Shown here piece by piece: positions 54,867 to 64,000 of a stretch of DNA of 64,000 nt; position 1 is the stretch's first letter, and each line of letters begins with the position of its first letter. This stretch comes from Gautieria morchelliformis (taxonomy: Eukaryota; Basidiomycota; Agaricomycetes; Gomphales; Gomphaceae). The stretch spans positions 143,001-207,000 of the forward strand of contig WHVA01000171.1 in assembly GCA_015179125.1 (NCBI GenBank). Direction: 5' to 3'. The position numbers were made by a program, and so were the translations under genes. Below the pieces are notes generated by a model that had not been told where the DNA came from, did not search any database, and saw only the letters and a program-made list of their open reading frames with translations.

Positions 54867-55313
54867 CAAGCATGCGGTTTCCGAGACTCATATCCCGATT
54901 TTACAAAACATGACTTCGTGTATGACGTATCGGCCGACACCACCACCGCGCAAGCCAAATTGCAGACTAAGGTGCGAGTCATGTCTTTCACGTGTCAAAT
55001 GCTAGATTTTTTCCATTCAGCAAGAGTTGCCGTGTTCATTGCTATCGGACCGACAGCGGGCTTTGGTCAGGGAGCTGCAGATGGCAACAAAACCACGAGG
55101 AGCCATTTTATCTTCGAAACACACGCACGATTCCCGGTCCATCGAAAGAACAGCTTCGAGTTGAGGGCGAGAGTGGAATGAAATTATCGGTCGGCCGGCT
55201 AGTGAGTGCAACGGAGGGAAGGTGTCAGTTGGAATTGCCAGAGAAGCTCCGCATGCTGCGGAGACGTACCGCCTTTGAAATTGCGCGAAACTTTGGTGAC
55301 CACTCCTCCGGTC
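54867..55313 (+). repeat. Large direct repeat, left copy
   Basis: Matches 59241-59666 closely and in the same orientation (for example ATGACTTCGTGTATG, CGGCCGACACCACCACCGCG, GACGATTCCCGGTCCATCG-like words). Small indels and an extra segment near 55240-55275 distinguish the copies. It contains short coding-like stretches (FHSARVAVFIAIGPTAGFGQ) of unknown origin. The pair brackets the kinase gene. Confidence 0.85.
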
Positions 55314-55581
55314 CACACCTCGCGACTTGGCCAGGTGAAAGTTCGCCCTTTGCGCCATGTGTGAGGTGCTTGGAGACTTCTGATCATAATGAATTATCAG
55401 AAGAGAAAGTGTCTGTTACATAATAGCTGGGCCCTCTTCCGCACAGAACACGGAAGAAACAGAAACACATGTCTGTAAATTGAGGCCGTGTTCAGTCTTA
55501 TGTACTATTGCGAACAAGGGTTCTGACGGGGCGCTGTATGCTTGGGTGGCAGCGTGGGAAAACCCGAGATCAGAGTCACTG

Positions 55582-55638
55582 CGTTTTCAGCATCCACCAA
55601 CGTTTTCAGCATCCACCAACGTTTTCAGCATCCACCAA
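55582..55638 (+). repeat. Three perfect 19-bp tandem copies just before the kinase start codon
   Basis: CGTTTTCAGCATCCACCAA three times in a row, ending 5 bp before ATG 55644. It would lie in the 5' leader or core promoter of the kinase gene. Confidence 0.95.
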
Positions 55639-55643
55639 CGTCA

Positions 55644-57611
55644 ATGGCAACACTGTGGGAACTCGTCTCACAAAAACTTGAATTCTACAGCTTGACCTCA
55701 AAATGGGGAAATGCAAGCTCTGTGACAACCCCAGGATCTCACCTGCTTCAAAACAATGACCCTCTCCCTGACCGCTGTGTATACGACCCAAATCTCCTCG
55801 ATGCCTTAGAAGATGCAGTCAAGAATGCTCTGAGTCGGATACGCGCTGATCAAGCATTGACTAGTGATTTGGAGACATTGCAGCGGCGGTATCGTTCAAG
55901 CCCCGATGAAGGCGTTGACCTCTCTTCGGAGAGTATGGTTCAAGGTTTTTTGAGGCAAGACTGGCTCGCCAGAGCAGCCTTTATCCTTGAAAGGTTTGTA
56001 CGGGTCAAAGGCATAGGCACACACTTTCGGTTTCTTGGTGCGGATACTACGCAACATCAGCAACCTGACATTCGAGGACAATTAACACCTGTCGGTGTCG
56101 GTGTTGCTCGTGTGGATATCAGCATCATCGAGTTGAAAAGTGAGGGAATCGTGAGAAAAAACTGGGAAGCTATCGTAAATCGTGGGCGGGAACAGGTTCG
56201 ACTGGATTGGGATGGGAGAGGTAGGTGGGATATCGTAGACATGATTCTCCTCAAGGTGTGTGCCGCTAAGTAAATCTTAGTTGTCTTGTCTGACAATGTT
56301 CAGGTTACCACCTACATGGTCTCTTATAACATGAAGTGGCTGTGCTGGACGGCTGCATCGCATCTCATTGTCTTTCGTATCGTGCATCACCCTCCACAAA
56401 ACCCATACCTAGTCATATCAGATGTCGTACAGGTGGAAGATACACGAAAGCCGGACCCGGATCCTGTGGACAAGAGAATCGGTGAACGCTGGATGACTTG
56501 TGTAGTGGGGCGTTCGCTTGCCGGTCTTGCGGCACATAGTCGGGGCCAATTTCATTTTGATGTAGAAGACCTGAGCTCTATCAGTGGAGATCCAAAGGCT
56601 ACCCCGGCAGAAGAGGAGGACTTAAATGCCTTGTCTGACACGACCACATCGGCTGGAGAGAGCAGCGGCTCTAATTGGACCCCACCGTCCGGGAGGCAAA
56701 GCGGTCGATGTATTGATGTATGACTCCATATACCTTATTGTGTTGCGTAAACCCATAATTATGAGCATTCTTAGGCTTTCCTTGTGTTCTCGAAAGGAGA
56801 AGTCCCTTGTGCCTTAGCCGCCCCTTTAGTTGGTTCTCCATTACTGACGGAGACAGAACAATGCGACCAAGAAGGACTGCCGTATAGATATCGGAAGACA
56901 ATGGATATTTTGTGCTCAACGGTTCCTCGGCTTAACGTAAATGGCTTCCTTGGGCGTGGCAGCACTGGCACGGTGTTCTCCGGCTCATGGCAGGGTAAAG
57001 ATGTTGCTGTCAAGCTTGCAGAGAGTGAGGAGTCACGGGATAGATTGCACTTGGAAAGTCTTTGGTATGGTAAGATTGCAGAGAGAGAACAGGCGAAGGA
57101 CATCCTCCCCACATTCTTTGGGCGGTTTCGACACTCCATTTTTGACGTGCTGGTTTTGAGTAAAGAAGGAAATGCGTTGACTTCTTGGAATGACTTAGTT
57201 GAAGATGAGAGGTATGTGCCACCTGTCGCGAGTTTCTGTGACTTAACGACACACTTCAGACTAAAATTATTCTCCATGGCTCTGAGGTTGCACCAGGCGG
57301 GACTACGTCATGGCGATCTTGAGCCACGGAATGTACTACGTTCCACCACCGGCCAGCTGAAACTGGTGGATCTGAGTGAGGCATCAGAACACCAGTGTTG
57401 TACAGTAGTAAGTTCATCCTCGCCAGTTATCTTCGTTATTTGAGTTGACTGTTTGAATATCTCATAGCAGTCAGGCGGTCGAAAGCGTCATCGATCACAC
57501 CACTGTTTGGAACTAATTCGGCTCCGACATGAACTGGATCTGGATTGTCCTAAGCTTGTTTGTTTCTGCAGAATTTCGCATGAATCACGGCAGTTGCAGG
57601 CCAATAAATGA
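55644..57611 (+). CDS. Predicted PD-(D/E)xK nuclease-like domain fused to a protein-kinase-like domain
   Basis: Four exons, 55644-56255, 56304-56717, 56775-57407 and 57471-57611, introns 48, 57 and 63 nt, all phase 0, give an intact 599-residue protein. Residues 1-125 are helical. Residues 141-165 contain PD (141-142) and IIELK (E163, K165) with a Gln in the following helix (Q184), the arrangement of the PD-(D/E)xK nuclease fold. Residues 205-270 add hydrophobic strands (LIVFRIVHH, YLVISDVVQVED), then an acidic linker (NALSDTTTSAGESSGS). The kinase part has the glycine loop GRGSTGTV (402-409), VAVK with K422, catalytic loop HGDLEPRN (D523, N528) and VDLSEA (D541) in place of DFG. It ends RKRHRSHHCLELIRLRHELD. 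The layout recalls fungal FunK1-like and Crinkler-type nuclease-kinase effectors. Catalytic activity is inferred only. It is the best-preserved gene between repeats. Confidence 0.75.
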
Positions 57612-58371
57612 GCCTCTCATATAATCCCGGGCACAAGCTGTCTGCATAGCATTAGTAGAGGTTATAAGTACAGTATGTACACCCTTTAACAGCATACACT
57701 AGGTTGGAAGGACGAGTCCGACGATCGACGATCGACGATTATCGATTAACACTGATGACTAGAGTGAGGGCTGAGAATGGCAGTCCCCTCGCCTCAAAGC
57801 CCGAAAATGAGTCCAATGCAGGTTGGAGCTCAGGCTGCGTCTCCTGTGACTCGGCCGATTCTCAGCCTGCGCTTGGGCGGGAGCGAGCACCTAGCTCGTG
57901 TGCTCACAGGGGCACATGGAAAACACCTTCGGGACCAATCTACAGTCCTGAGGCAGTCCTTGCAAACAGACATTCCCATAGGTCCGGGTCCCAACTTGCG
58001 CGATCCTCAGTGTAATAAGGGTCGTCTGGGATGTTTGACCTGTGTAACTAACATTGACTTTGTCTGAGCAGGGTGGTGTCCTGACAAGGGGAAAAGGCAG
58101 GGTCAGGCTTTCCATGATGCGGTGGCGTCCAGTCCGTCCAGCACGCATACACGAGGACTCTCGAGTCCACCGGTACAACTTGGCATATAAACAGGGCTCG
58201 ACTGTGCTCACCTATAACGCGGACAATTCGATTCACTGCGCGGGAGCCTGCAAGGCGATCGTCACCATGGCGGCGATGTCGCCGCGACCCTTGGGTGGGT
58301 GATTTATCGCACGCGTAGAAGAGATAGCCCGCAGGTGCATGTAGCGAACTCGCAGAAATCTTACCTTCTGT
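57612..58371. other. No confident gene
   Basis: Short frames only. About 57716-57740 has repeated ACGATCGACGATCGACGATT. Nothing was recognised further on until the duplicated kinase 3' end at 58372. Confidence 0.35.
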
Positions 58372-58560
58372 TGGGAACTGATTCAGCTCCAACATGCACT
58401 GGATCTGGATAGTCCAAAGGAGGGTGCCTCGCATGCCACCCACGCCAACGATGCTGGAATGAATTTTTTTATAACGACACGGGAAAATCGTCGTTCAAAC
58501 GCCAGTCGATTTGTCTGTCTGTATAGCATAGCGATGGTAGAGATTATAAGAACAGCATGG
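58372..58560 (+). pseudogene. Partial duplicate of the kinase gene 3' end
   Basis: 58372-58424 resembles 57502-57555 (GGAACTGATTCAGCTCC, ATGCACTGGATCTGGAT), and 58505-58560 resembles 57630-57680 (TGTATAGCAT, AGATTATAAGAACAG). The first part encodes LIQLQHALDLDSPK, parallel to LIRLRHELDLDCPK in the last kinase exon. The rest of a second gene copy is absent. Confidence 0.6.
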
Positions 58561-58767
58561 ACGATGATGAATTGAACTTCTCCGTGGCGTATGATCACCT
58601 CAGCTTGCCCTGAGCCAATGTCTGGGGCGGCGGCTCCGTTCCAACGGCCTGGCTGCGCCTAGGCACGTTTCTGCCTCGTCGTTCACTCGTTGTGTCTTTC
58701 TTTCTTCAGCTGCTCTGTCTGCTCTCATACCTTTTAATTTCCTTTTCCACTTTTGTATAACTACTCT

Positions 58768-59214
58768 ATGTCCCACCACTTTGACACCACCCTCTCAGAG
58801 CCACCCCTCTATCCTTTCTCCACCCACAGCGACGGCACTCAAACCTCTGACGGCATGTCCATCGTCTTTCCTCTTACCTCTTACCTTTCGTCTTGGGGAC
58901 GGCGAAGAGCCGGACACCGGTGCCGGTGCAGACGCCAATTTTACACGCGAATACCACTACGGAATCGGACCCGGGGCAAATACCCTCGCCAACGACGTCC
59001 CGCGCCGCCGCCGCCCGTCCATATACCCATTCCCGGTCTCTCTCTCTCCGCCAGCACAGCGTCCACGTCCACGTCCGCGTGCCTCCCGTCCACGCTCACG
59101 GTGCCCAGCAACGGCGGGTCCGGGTTTGGGCGCGTGCGCTACCGCGAACAGGGTGTGCCAGTCAACCTTGCAGTCTTAGATGCCGGTTTTTCTGACGTCT
59201 CCAGGTTTTTCTAA
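58768..59214 (+). pseudogene. GC-rich host-gene 5' fragment
   Basis: A CT-rich leader (58680-58760) precedes ATG 58768 (MSHHFDTTLSEPPLYPFSTH). The downstream sequence is strongly GC-rich, with a competing frame reading RLGDGEEPDTGAGADANFTR and EYHYGIGPGANTLANDVPRR (58880-59010), suggesting an unplaced intron or a frameshift. It stops near 59214 just before the right copy of the large direct repeat. The abrupt composition change parallels the captured fragment at 4119-4998. The protein was not recognised. Confidence 0.4.
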
Positions 59215-59240
59215 TCTTTGGTACTTCAGCTGGCTGCACA

Positions 59241-59666
59241 AAGCAAGCATACGGTTTCTGAGACTCATACCCCGACTTTACAAAACATGACTTCGTGTAT
59301 GGCGTATCGGCCGACACCACCACCGCGCAAGCCAAATGGCAGATTAAGGTGCGAGTGATGTCTCTCACGTGTCAAATGCTAGATTTTTTCCATTCAGCAA
59401 GAGTTGCCGTATTCATTACTATCGGACCGACTGCGGGTTTTGGTCAGGGCACTGGGAACTGCAGATGGCAACAAAACCACGAGGAGCCATTTTATCTTCG
59501 AAACACACGCACGATTCCCGGTCCATCGAAAGAACAGCTTCGAGTCGAGGGCGAGGGTGCAATGAAATTATCGGTCGGTCGGCTAGTGAGTGGAACGGAG
59601 GGAAGGTGTCAGTTGGAATTCACACCTTTGTAATTGCGCGAAACTTTAGTGACCACTCCCCCGGTC
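59241..59666 (+). repeat. Large direct repeat, right copy, interrupted by Copia
   Basis: Partner of 54867-55313. It ends at ...CACTCCCCCGGTC where the Copia LTR begins; the left copy continues CACTCCTCCGGTCCACACC at that point, showing where the element inserted. Confidence 0.85.
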
Positions 59667-59889
59667 TGTTAGTAATCGGGACGATGACACCGCCGAGGCA
59701 GAGCCGGCACGCATTTAGCCGGAGGTTCGAGATCGCTCTCGACCCCGGGTTACTGGTGCACCGGCATCGCATCGGCACAGCAGCTCGAAGGGATTGGTAA
59801 TATAATGGACACTATATTTTGTATATAAAGGAACGATCTACTTGAGATCAAGATAGAATATCAGATTATTATATCTCCTTCGTCCCACA
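59667..59889 (+). repeat. Copia 5' LTR
   Basis: 223 bp, TGTTAGTAATCGGG...CGTCCCACA. It contains TATATAAAGG (about 59820-59830), the likely TATA box. Confidence 0.92.
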
Positions 59890-59901
59890 GGTTATGGGCC
59901 C
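59890..59901 (+). promoter_or_regulatory. Copia primer-binding site, complementary to the initiator tRNA anticodon region
   Basis: GGTTATGGGCCC directly follows the LTR. It is complementary to the anticodon stem-loop of eukaryotic initiator tRNA-Met (GGGCTCATAACC) with one G-U type position, which is the half-tRNA priming used by Drosophila copia and yeast Ty5. The tRNA sequence is from memory. Confidence 0.6.
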
Positions 59902-59968
59902 CGCGCATAACTAAACTACTACAAATCTAACTACGCTCTATACTCCAATAACTCAATACCGATCGACG

Positions 59969-62900
59969 ATGTCGAGTAGCAACAACACGTACAAGATCGA
60001 CCCCTTGAACGGGGATAATTACGCGGCGTGGCGCCGGCGGCTCGAGTGGATACTCGATGACTTAGATCTGTGGGACGTGGCTATCGGCAGGGAGACGGAA
60101 CCGAGACCGGCAGATGCCGACAACTTCACTGCGAGCGAGCAGCAGGAGATCGACGATTGGAGAAGGAAGGACAAGAAGGCCAGAAAAGAGATTTGCCTCA
60201 GAGTTGCCGATGAACAACTAGTTTACATCAATCAGACGATGTCTGCATTTGCTGTATGGACTAGTCTACAAGCAATATTCGAATCTAAGGGAGCAGTGGG
60301 GATTGTAAATCTCCGAAGAGACTTCTTCCGGACACTTGCCGAGGACGGCGCGAACATGGAGGAGCACGTACGCAAGCTCCGCGGCATTCAACAGGAATTG
60401 AATGCGCGGGGGCATTACATCAGTGACACCGAGTTCTCGAACACGTTGCTGACGTCATTACCAGATTCTTGGTCGGCGTTTATTACGGCAGTAAACGCCA
60501 GTGGAGCCGGGACAACAGCTGATATATTAATAGCTCGGGTCCTCGATGAGGATCGAGCACGGAAAGCTGGATCGGCACGGCAGACGGCGCTTAAGGCGCA
60601 ACAACGTCACAGGACCAGGAAAGATGACTCAGGAGCAACAAAGGGAAAGTGCCGAAATTGCGGCAAGAAGGGTCATTACGTGAAGGACTGTTGGGCGAAA
60701 GGTGGCGGCAAGGAGGGCCAAGCACCGAAATGGTTCAAATCAGGGAACAAAGAAACAGTCAAACAAGCAGAAGAAAAGGACTTCGCATTTGTATCTAAGG
60801 AGGTAGCATACAGTGCTATATCCGCATCCGACTGGTTAGCCGATTCAGCGGCAACAACACACATAGCTAGAAGCCGAAATGATTTCGCTAGCTATGCCGA
60901 GGAACCATCTGAAATCGAAGGAATTTCACCCGGTGCGGTACTACATACACAAGGCCGAGGCACTATATACATGGAATTCAAGATCGGCGCCAAGACGAAC
61001 ACGATCGAGCTACGTGACGTCAAGCATGCACCGGATGCGCCGAACAACCTTATCAGCGTAGGGCGTTTAACTGATAAGGGCAACACGGCCACATTTTCAG
61101 GCACCGGCGTCGAATTCAAATCACGCGCCGGAGTTACCTTCGCACAGGGACAGAAGCGTGGGCGGCTATTCTGTATGAAGGCACGGGTCACTCGATCAGT
61201 CGAGGCACGGGACTTTGCCGCAGCGGCAAAAGGACGGTCATGGGACAAATGGCACAGGATACTAGGACACGTCAATATAAACTCCATAAAATTGTTGAAG
61301 TCTAACGATCTAGTCACCGGACTTGAGATCGACGAGTCAAACGAGCCGAGCCAGTGCAAGGCATGCATACAAGGCAAGCGGCATGTGGAGCCGTTCCCCA
61401 AAAGAGCCGAGGACACTGTAGAACAGGTCGGTGACCTAACAGTATCCGATGTATGGGGACCTGCCCAGACCGAGGGACCATCACGTGAAAAGTACTTTTA
61501 TTCTTTCACGGACATCAAATCGAGGTACACCGTAATCTATTTTGGGAGCACCAAAGATGAAGCGCTCAAACACTTCGAGACGTACAAGGCATTCCTCGAG
61601 ACCCAAACAGGTCAGAAACTGAAGAGGTTTCGCTCGGATAATGGAGGGGAATATGTCAATAAAAATTTCAAGGAATTTTGTGCAAAATATGGCATTATCA
61701 TGGAGACCACAGCTCCATACTCCCCAGCCCAGAATGGAATTGCCGAACGACTCAACCGGACCTTACTCGAGCACGCACGGGCAATGATATTTGCCAAGAA
61801 CCTGCCAAAAATACTCTGGCCCGAGGCCGTGGCTTACGCGTGCTATATCAAAAATCGATCACCCACGCGAGCGCTTGGAGATGACGCAACGCCGTTCCAA
61901 GCACTATTCGGCAAGAAGCCGAACATAGCACGTCTAGAGGAATTTGGGACAAATTGCTGGGTTATGGTGCCGGATCAACGTCGAGCCAAACTTGATCCAA
62001 AGGCAGAAGAACATATATTCGTCGGAGTAGCTGAACATGCAAAGGCCTGGAGGTACTACAATAAAGCCTCAAAGCACGTTCAAGTATCTAGGAACATTAC
62101 ATTTGACGAAAATGACAACCGACTCTACCCCATCCCAGATAATGACGATGACGACACGGCACCGCTCGAGGGGGAGCACTCACCGCGCGAGCATGTGCCG
62201 GACCCGATCACATCTACCCCACAGACGTCATCACCCCAGACAACACCCGTTCCTGATCCACCTGAACAAGCGCCAGCTCCAGAGATCCGACGAAGCGCGC
62301 GTATCACTCAAAGACCGGATTACCGGAAGCTGAATAATTCAGGACGCACCGAGCAGGTTTACATAACGAGAGAAATCGTCACTGAACCTGAGAATTACAG
62401 AGCGGCGGTATCACGTGATGATGCGCCGATCTGGGAGAAAGCAATGGAAATTGAGATGGATCAACACAAGACGTTAGGAACATGGGAATTAACAGAACTA
62501 CCACCCGGACGAGTAGCTATCGGTTGCTGATGGGTATACGCTGTCAAAACACAACCGGACGGACAATTCGATAAGGCTAAAGCAAGGGTTGTGGCTCAAG
62601 GATTCACACAGAGGCCAGGGATGGATTACTACGAGATAACCTCACCCGTGGTCAAATTTGATTCACTACGTGTTCTATTAGCGATCGCAAACACACTCGA
62701 TTGGGAAATCGAAATGATGGATGTCAAAGGCGCCTACCTCAATTCAACCATAGATGAGGAGATCTACATGCGCCAGCCCGACGGATTTGATGATGGATCT
62801 GGACGCGTTCTAAGAATATACAGAGCGCTCTATGGACTCAAGCAATCGGGACGAGCTTGGCATCAGCGCTTACGCAAATTACTACTCGATCTCGGCTTCC

Positions 62901-63985
62901 ATCAAAGTACAGCCGATGAATGCGTCTACATCAGACAAGATAAGGATCAATCGAAGTCATATCAGTATATGTGGACGACTTTGGACTATTTGCTGACTCC
63001 AAAGAGGATGATTAAGCTCAAGGGGGAGCTTCATGGGAAATTCCCTTTAACAGATTTAGGAGAAATGAAGAAAATCTTGGGAATTAGAGTTGAAAGGAAT
63101 AGGGATGAGGGAACACTGATCATGTCACAAGGCATTACATCGACATCATACTCGATCGATTCAACATGACAACGCACATTCCGTATCTACACCTCTGCAT
63201 AAAATGATCAAACTCACGACACCCATGGACTCGACAGGTCCAACTGCCGAAGTACCCTATGCCAAGGCGATCGGATCACTCATGTATGCAGCACTCAGCA
63301 CGCGACCTGATTTGGCTTTACCGTACAACATCTGAGCCAATTCACTACTACTTACGGAACCGAGCACTGGACGGCGATCAAGCACGCGCTCAGGTACCTC
63401 AAAGGGTCACGTGACGACGGCATAATCTTCCGACGAGACGCTGGTCTCGATCTCGAAATATTTGTCGACTCGGATTATGCTAATAGAAACGACGCACTAT
63501 CTATTAGTGGTTATGTAGCTATACTAGGAGGAGGAACTATTGCATGGAGCTCGAAGAAGCAGCGAACGATCGCGCTATCTACCACGGAGGCCGAATACAT
63601 GGCACTTACCGAGGGCGCCAAGCAATTAATCTGGCTGAGGCGTTTTATCGAGGAACTTGGAATCGATCAAACCCAGCCCACGTCACTTCGATCAGACAAT
63701 CTAGGCGCCATTACACTATCGCATGACGCAACGTATCATGCGCGTACCAAACACATCAATGTCGCATATCATTTCATCCGTGAGAAAGTGGTCTCTCACG
63801 AGGGCATCACTTACATACGTACCGACGAAGGAGAACGTAGCGGACATATTTACAAAGGATTAGACATGCACCAACATAGGTATCTATTAGGGAAATTAGG
63901 ATTTTACCGAAGGGACTTCTCGCTGAGGGGGAGTGTTAGTAATCGGGACGATGACACCGCCGAGGCAGAGCCGGCACGCATTTAG
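59969..63985 (+). pseudogene. Copia Gag-Pol polyprotein with late nonsense and frameshift mutations
   Basis: Open for 853 codons from ATG 59969. Gag: KIDPLNGDNYAAWRRRLEWI and zinc knuckle CRNCGKKGHYVKDC. Protease: WLADSAATTHIA (DSA). GAG-pre-integrase and integrase: WHRILGHVNINSIKLL, CKACIQGK, VSDVWGP (Asp), KRFRSDNGGEY (Asp) and PAQNGIAERLNRTLLEHARA (Glu). RT starts near 62400. A TGA at 62528-62530 stands between GC and WVYAVK, where Arg or Lys is usual. The frame reopens: FDSLRVLLAIANTLDWEIEM, LYGLKQSGRAWHQRLRKLLL. Around the YVDD box (62968-62979) the reading frame shifts by two small indels. RNase H follows in another frame (FVDSDYANRNDALSISGYVA, SSKKQRTIALSTTEAEYMAL, RTKHINVAYHFIREKV), ending at 63985 inside the 3' LTR. 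The order integrase before RT identifies Copia. It is autonomous in layout but not in coding capacity. Confidence 0.92.
63925..63933 (+). promoter_or_regulatory. Copia polypurine tract
   Basis: GAGGGGGAG immediately before the TGTTAG of the 3' LTR; primer site for plus-strand DNA synthesis. Confidence 0.85.
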
Positions 63986-64000
63986 CCGGAGGTTCGAGAT
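63934..64000 (+). repeat. Copia 3' LTR, cut by the right edge
   Basis: Identical to 59667-59733 over the 67 bp visible. Confidence 0.95.

Larger units (their letters stand above)
59667..64000 (+). mobile_element. Ty1/Copia retrotransposon, nearly full length, 3' LTR cut by the window
   Basis: 5' LTR 59667-59889, primer-binding site 59890, gag-pol 59969-63985, polypurine tract 63925-63933 and 3' LTR from 63934. The visible 67 bp of the 3' LTR are identical to the start of the 5' LTR, suggesting a fairly recent insertion despite frame breaks in pol. Confidence 0.93.

Noticed and set aside
57777-58067. Short ORFs downstream of the kinase gene
   Set aside because: No recognisable domain, codon pattern or splice context; no longer than expected by chance.

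Overview
The window looks like a repeat-dense piece of a basidiomycete (Agaricomycete-type) fungal chromosome. The evidence is 45-65 nt introns with GT(G/A)AGT donors, an amidase and a DUF7137-type gene with fungal structures, chromodomain Ty3/gypsy elements, Copia, a Helitron-type Pif1 helicase and two basidiomycete-style DDE transposase families. No bacterial features, rRNA, CRISPR array or convincing tRNA gene was seen. Only about 4-5 kb looks like living host sequence.

Layout. 1-2314: host genes, a spliced amidase leaving through the left edge (minus) and, divergently, a single-pass membrane DUF7137-like gene. 2315-9158: repeats, a GC-rich captured gene fragment between two 270-bp direct repeats, a broken DDE transposase, and a short STAND/NLR-N-terminal-like gene with a tandemly duplicated exon. 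10862-15262: a Tc1/mariner pseudogene, a 115-bp tandem repeat, hairpin repeats, a gypsy fragment (family A) with its LTR, an LTR of family B, and a CACTA-like MITE sitting in the 115-bp array. 15353-21800: a decayed hypothetical gene, a Helitron-type helicase pseudogene, unidentified sequence. 21801-26524: LTR B plus broken gag-protease (family E), itself carrying a C-type LTR-like insertion. 26525-42961: two nearly complete chromodomain gypsy elements (D1 minus, D2 plus) joined head to head as a 16-kb imperfect inverted repeat. 42962-46753: opposite-strand E-type reverse transcriptase split by a solo LTR B, then a coiled-coil ORF. 47195-54860: solo LTR A, unidentified ORFs, gypsy A2, and an ORF split by LTR B2 which is split by element C2. 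54867-59666: a large direct repeat flanking an intact four-exon gene for a predicted PD-(D/E)xK nuclease-like/protein kinase fusion. 59667-64000: a nearly full-length Copia element whose 3' LTR runs off the right edge.

The strongest observations are these: (i) the D elements carry a spliced antisense gene between pol and the 3' LTR, encoding a coiled coil plus a Zn(II)2Cys6-spaced cysteine cluster; (ii) the same elements have an A-AAA-AAA slippery heptamer, then UAG, then a long stem-loop at the gag/pol boundary, identical in both copies; (iii) the nuclease-kinase fusion gene; (iv) a ladder of dated nested insertions with exact target-site duplications; (v) recurrent CGA-to-TGA and G-to-A changes in active sites, suggesting C-to-T decay (RIP-like or methylation-driven). 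No expression or database evidence was available; all functions are read from motifs and remembered family features.
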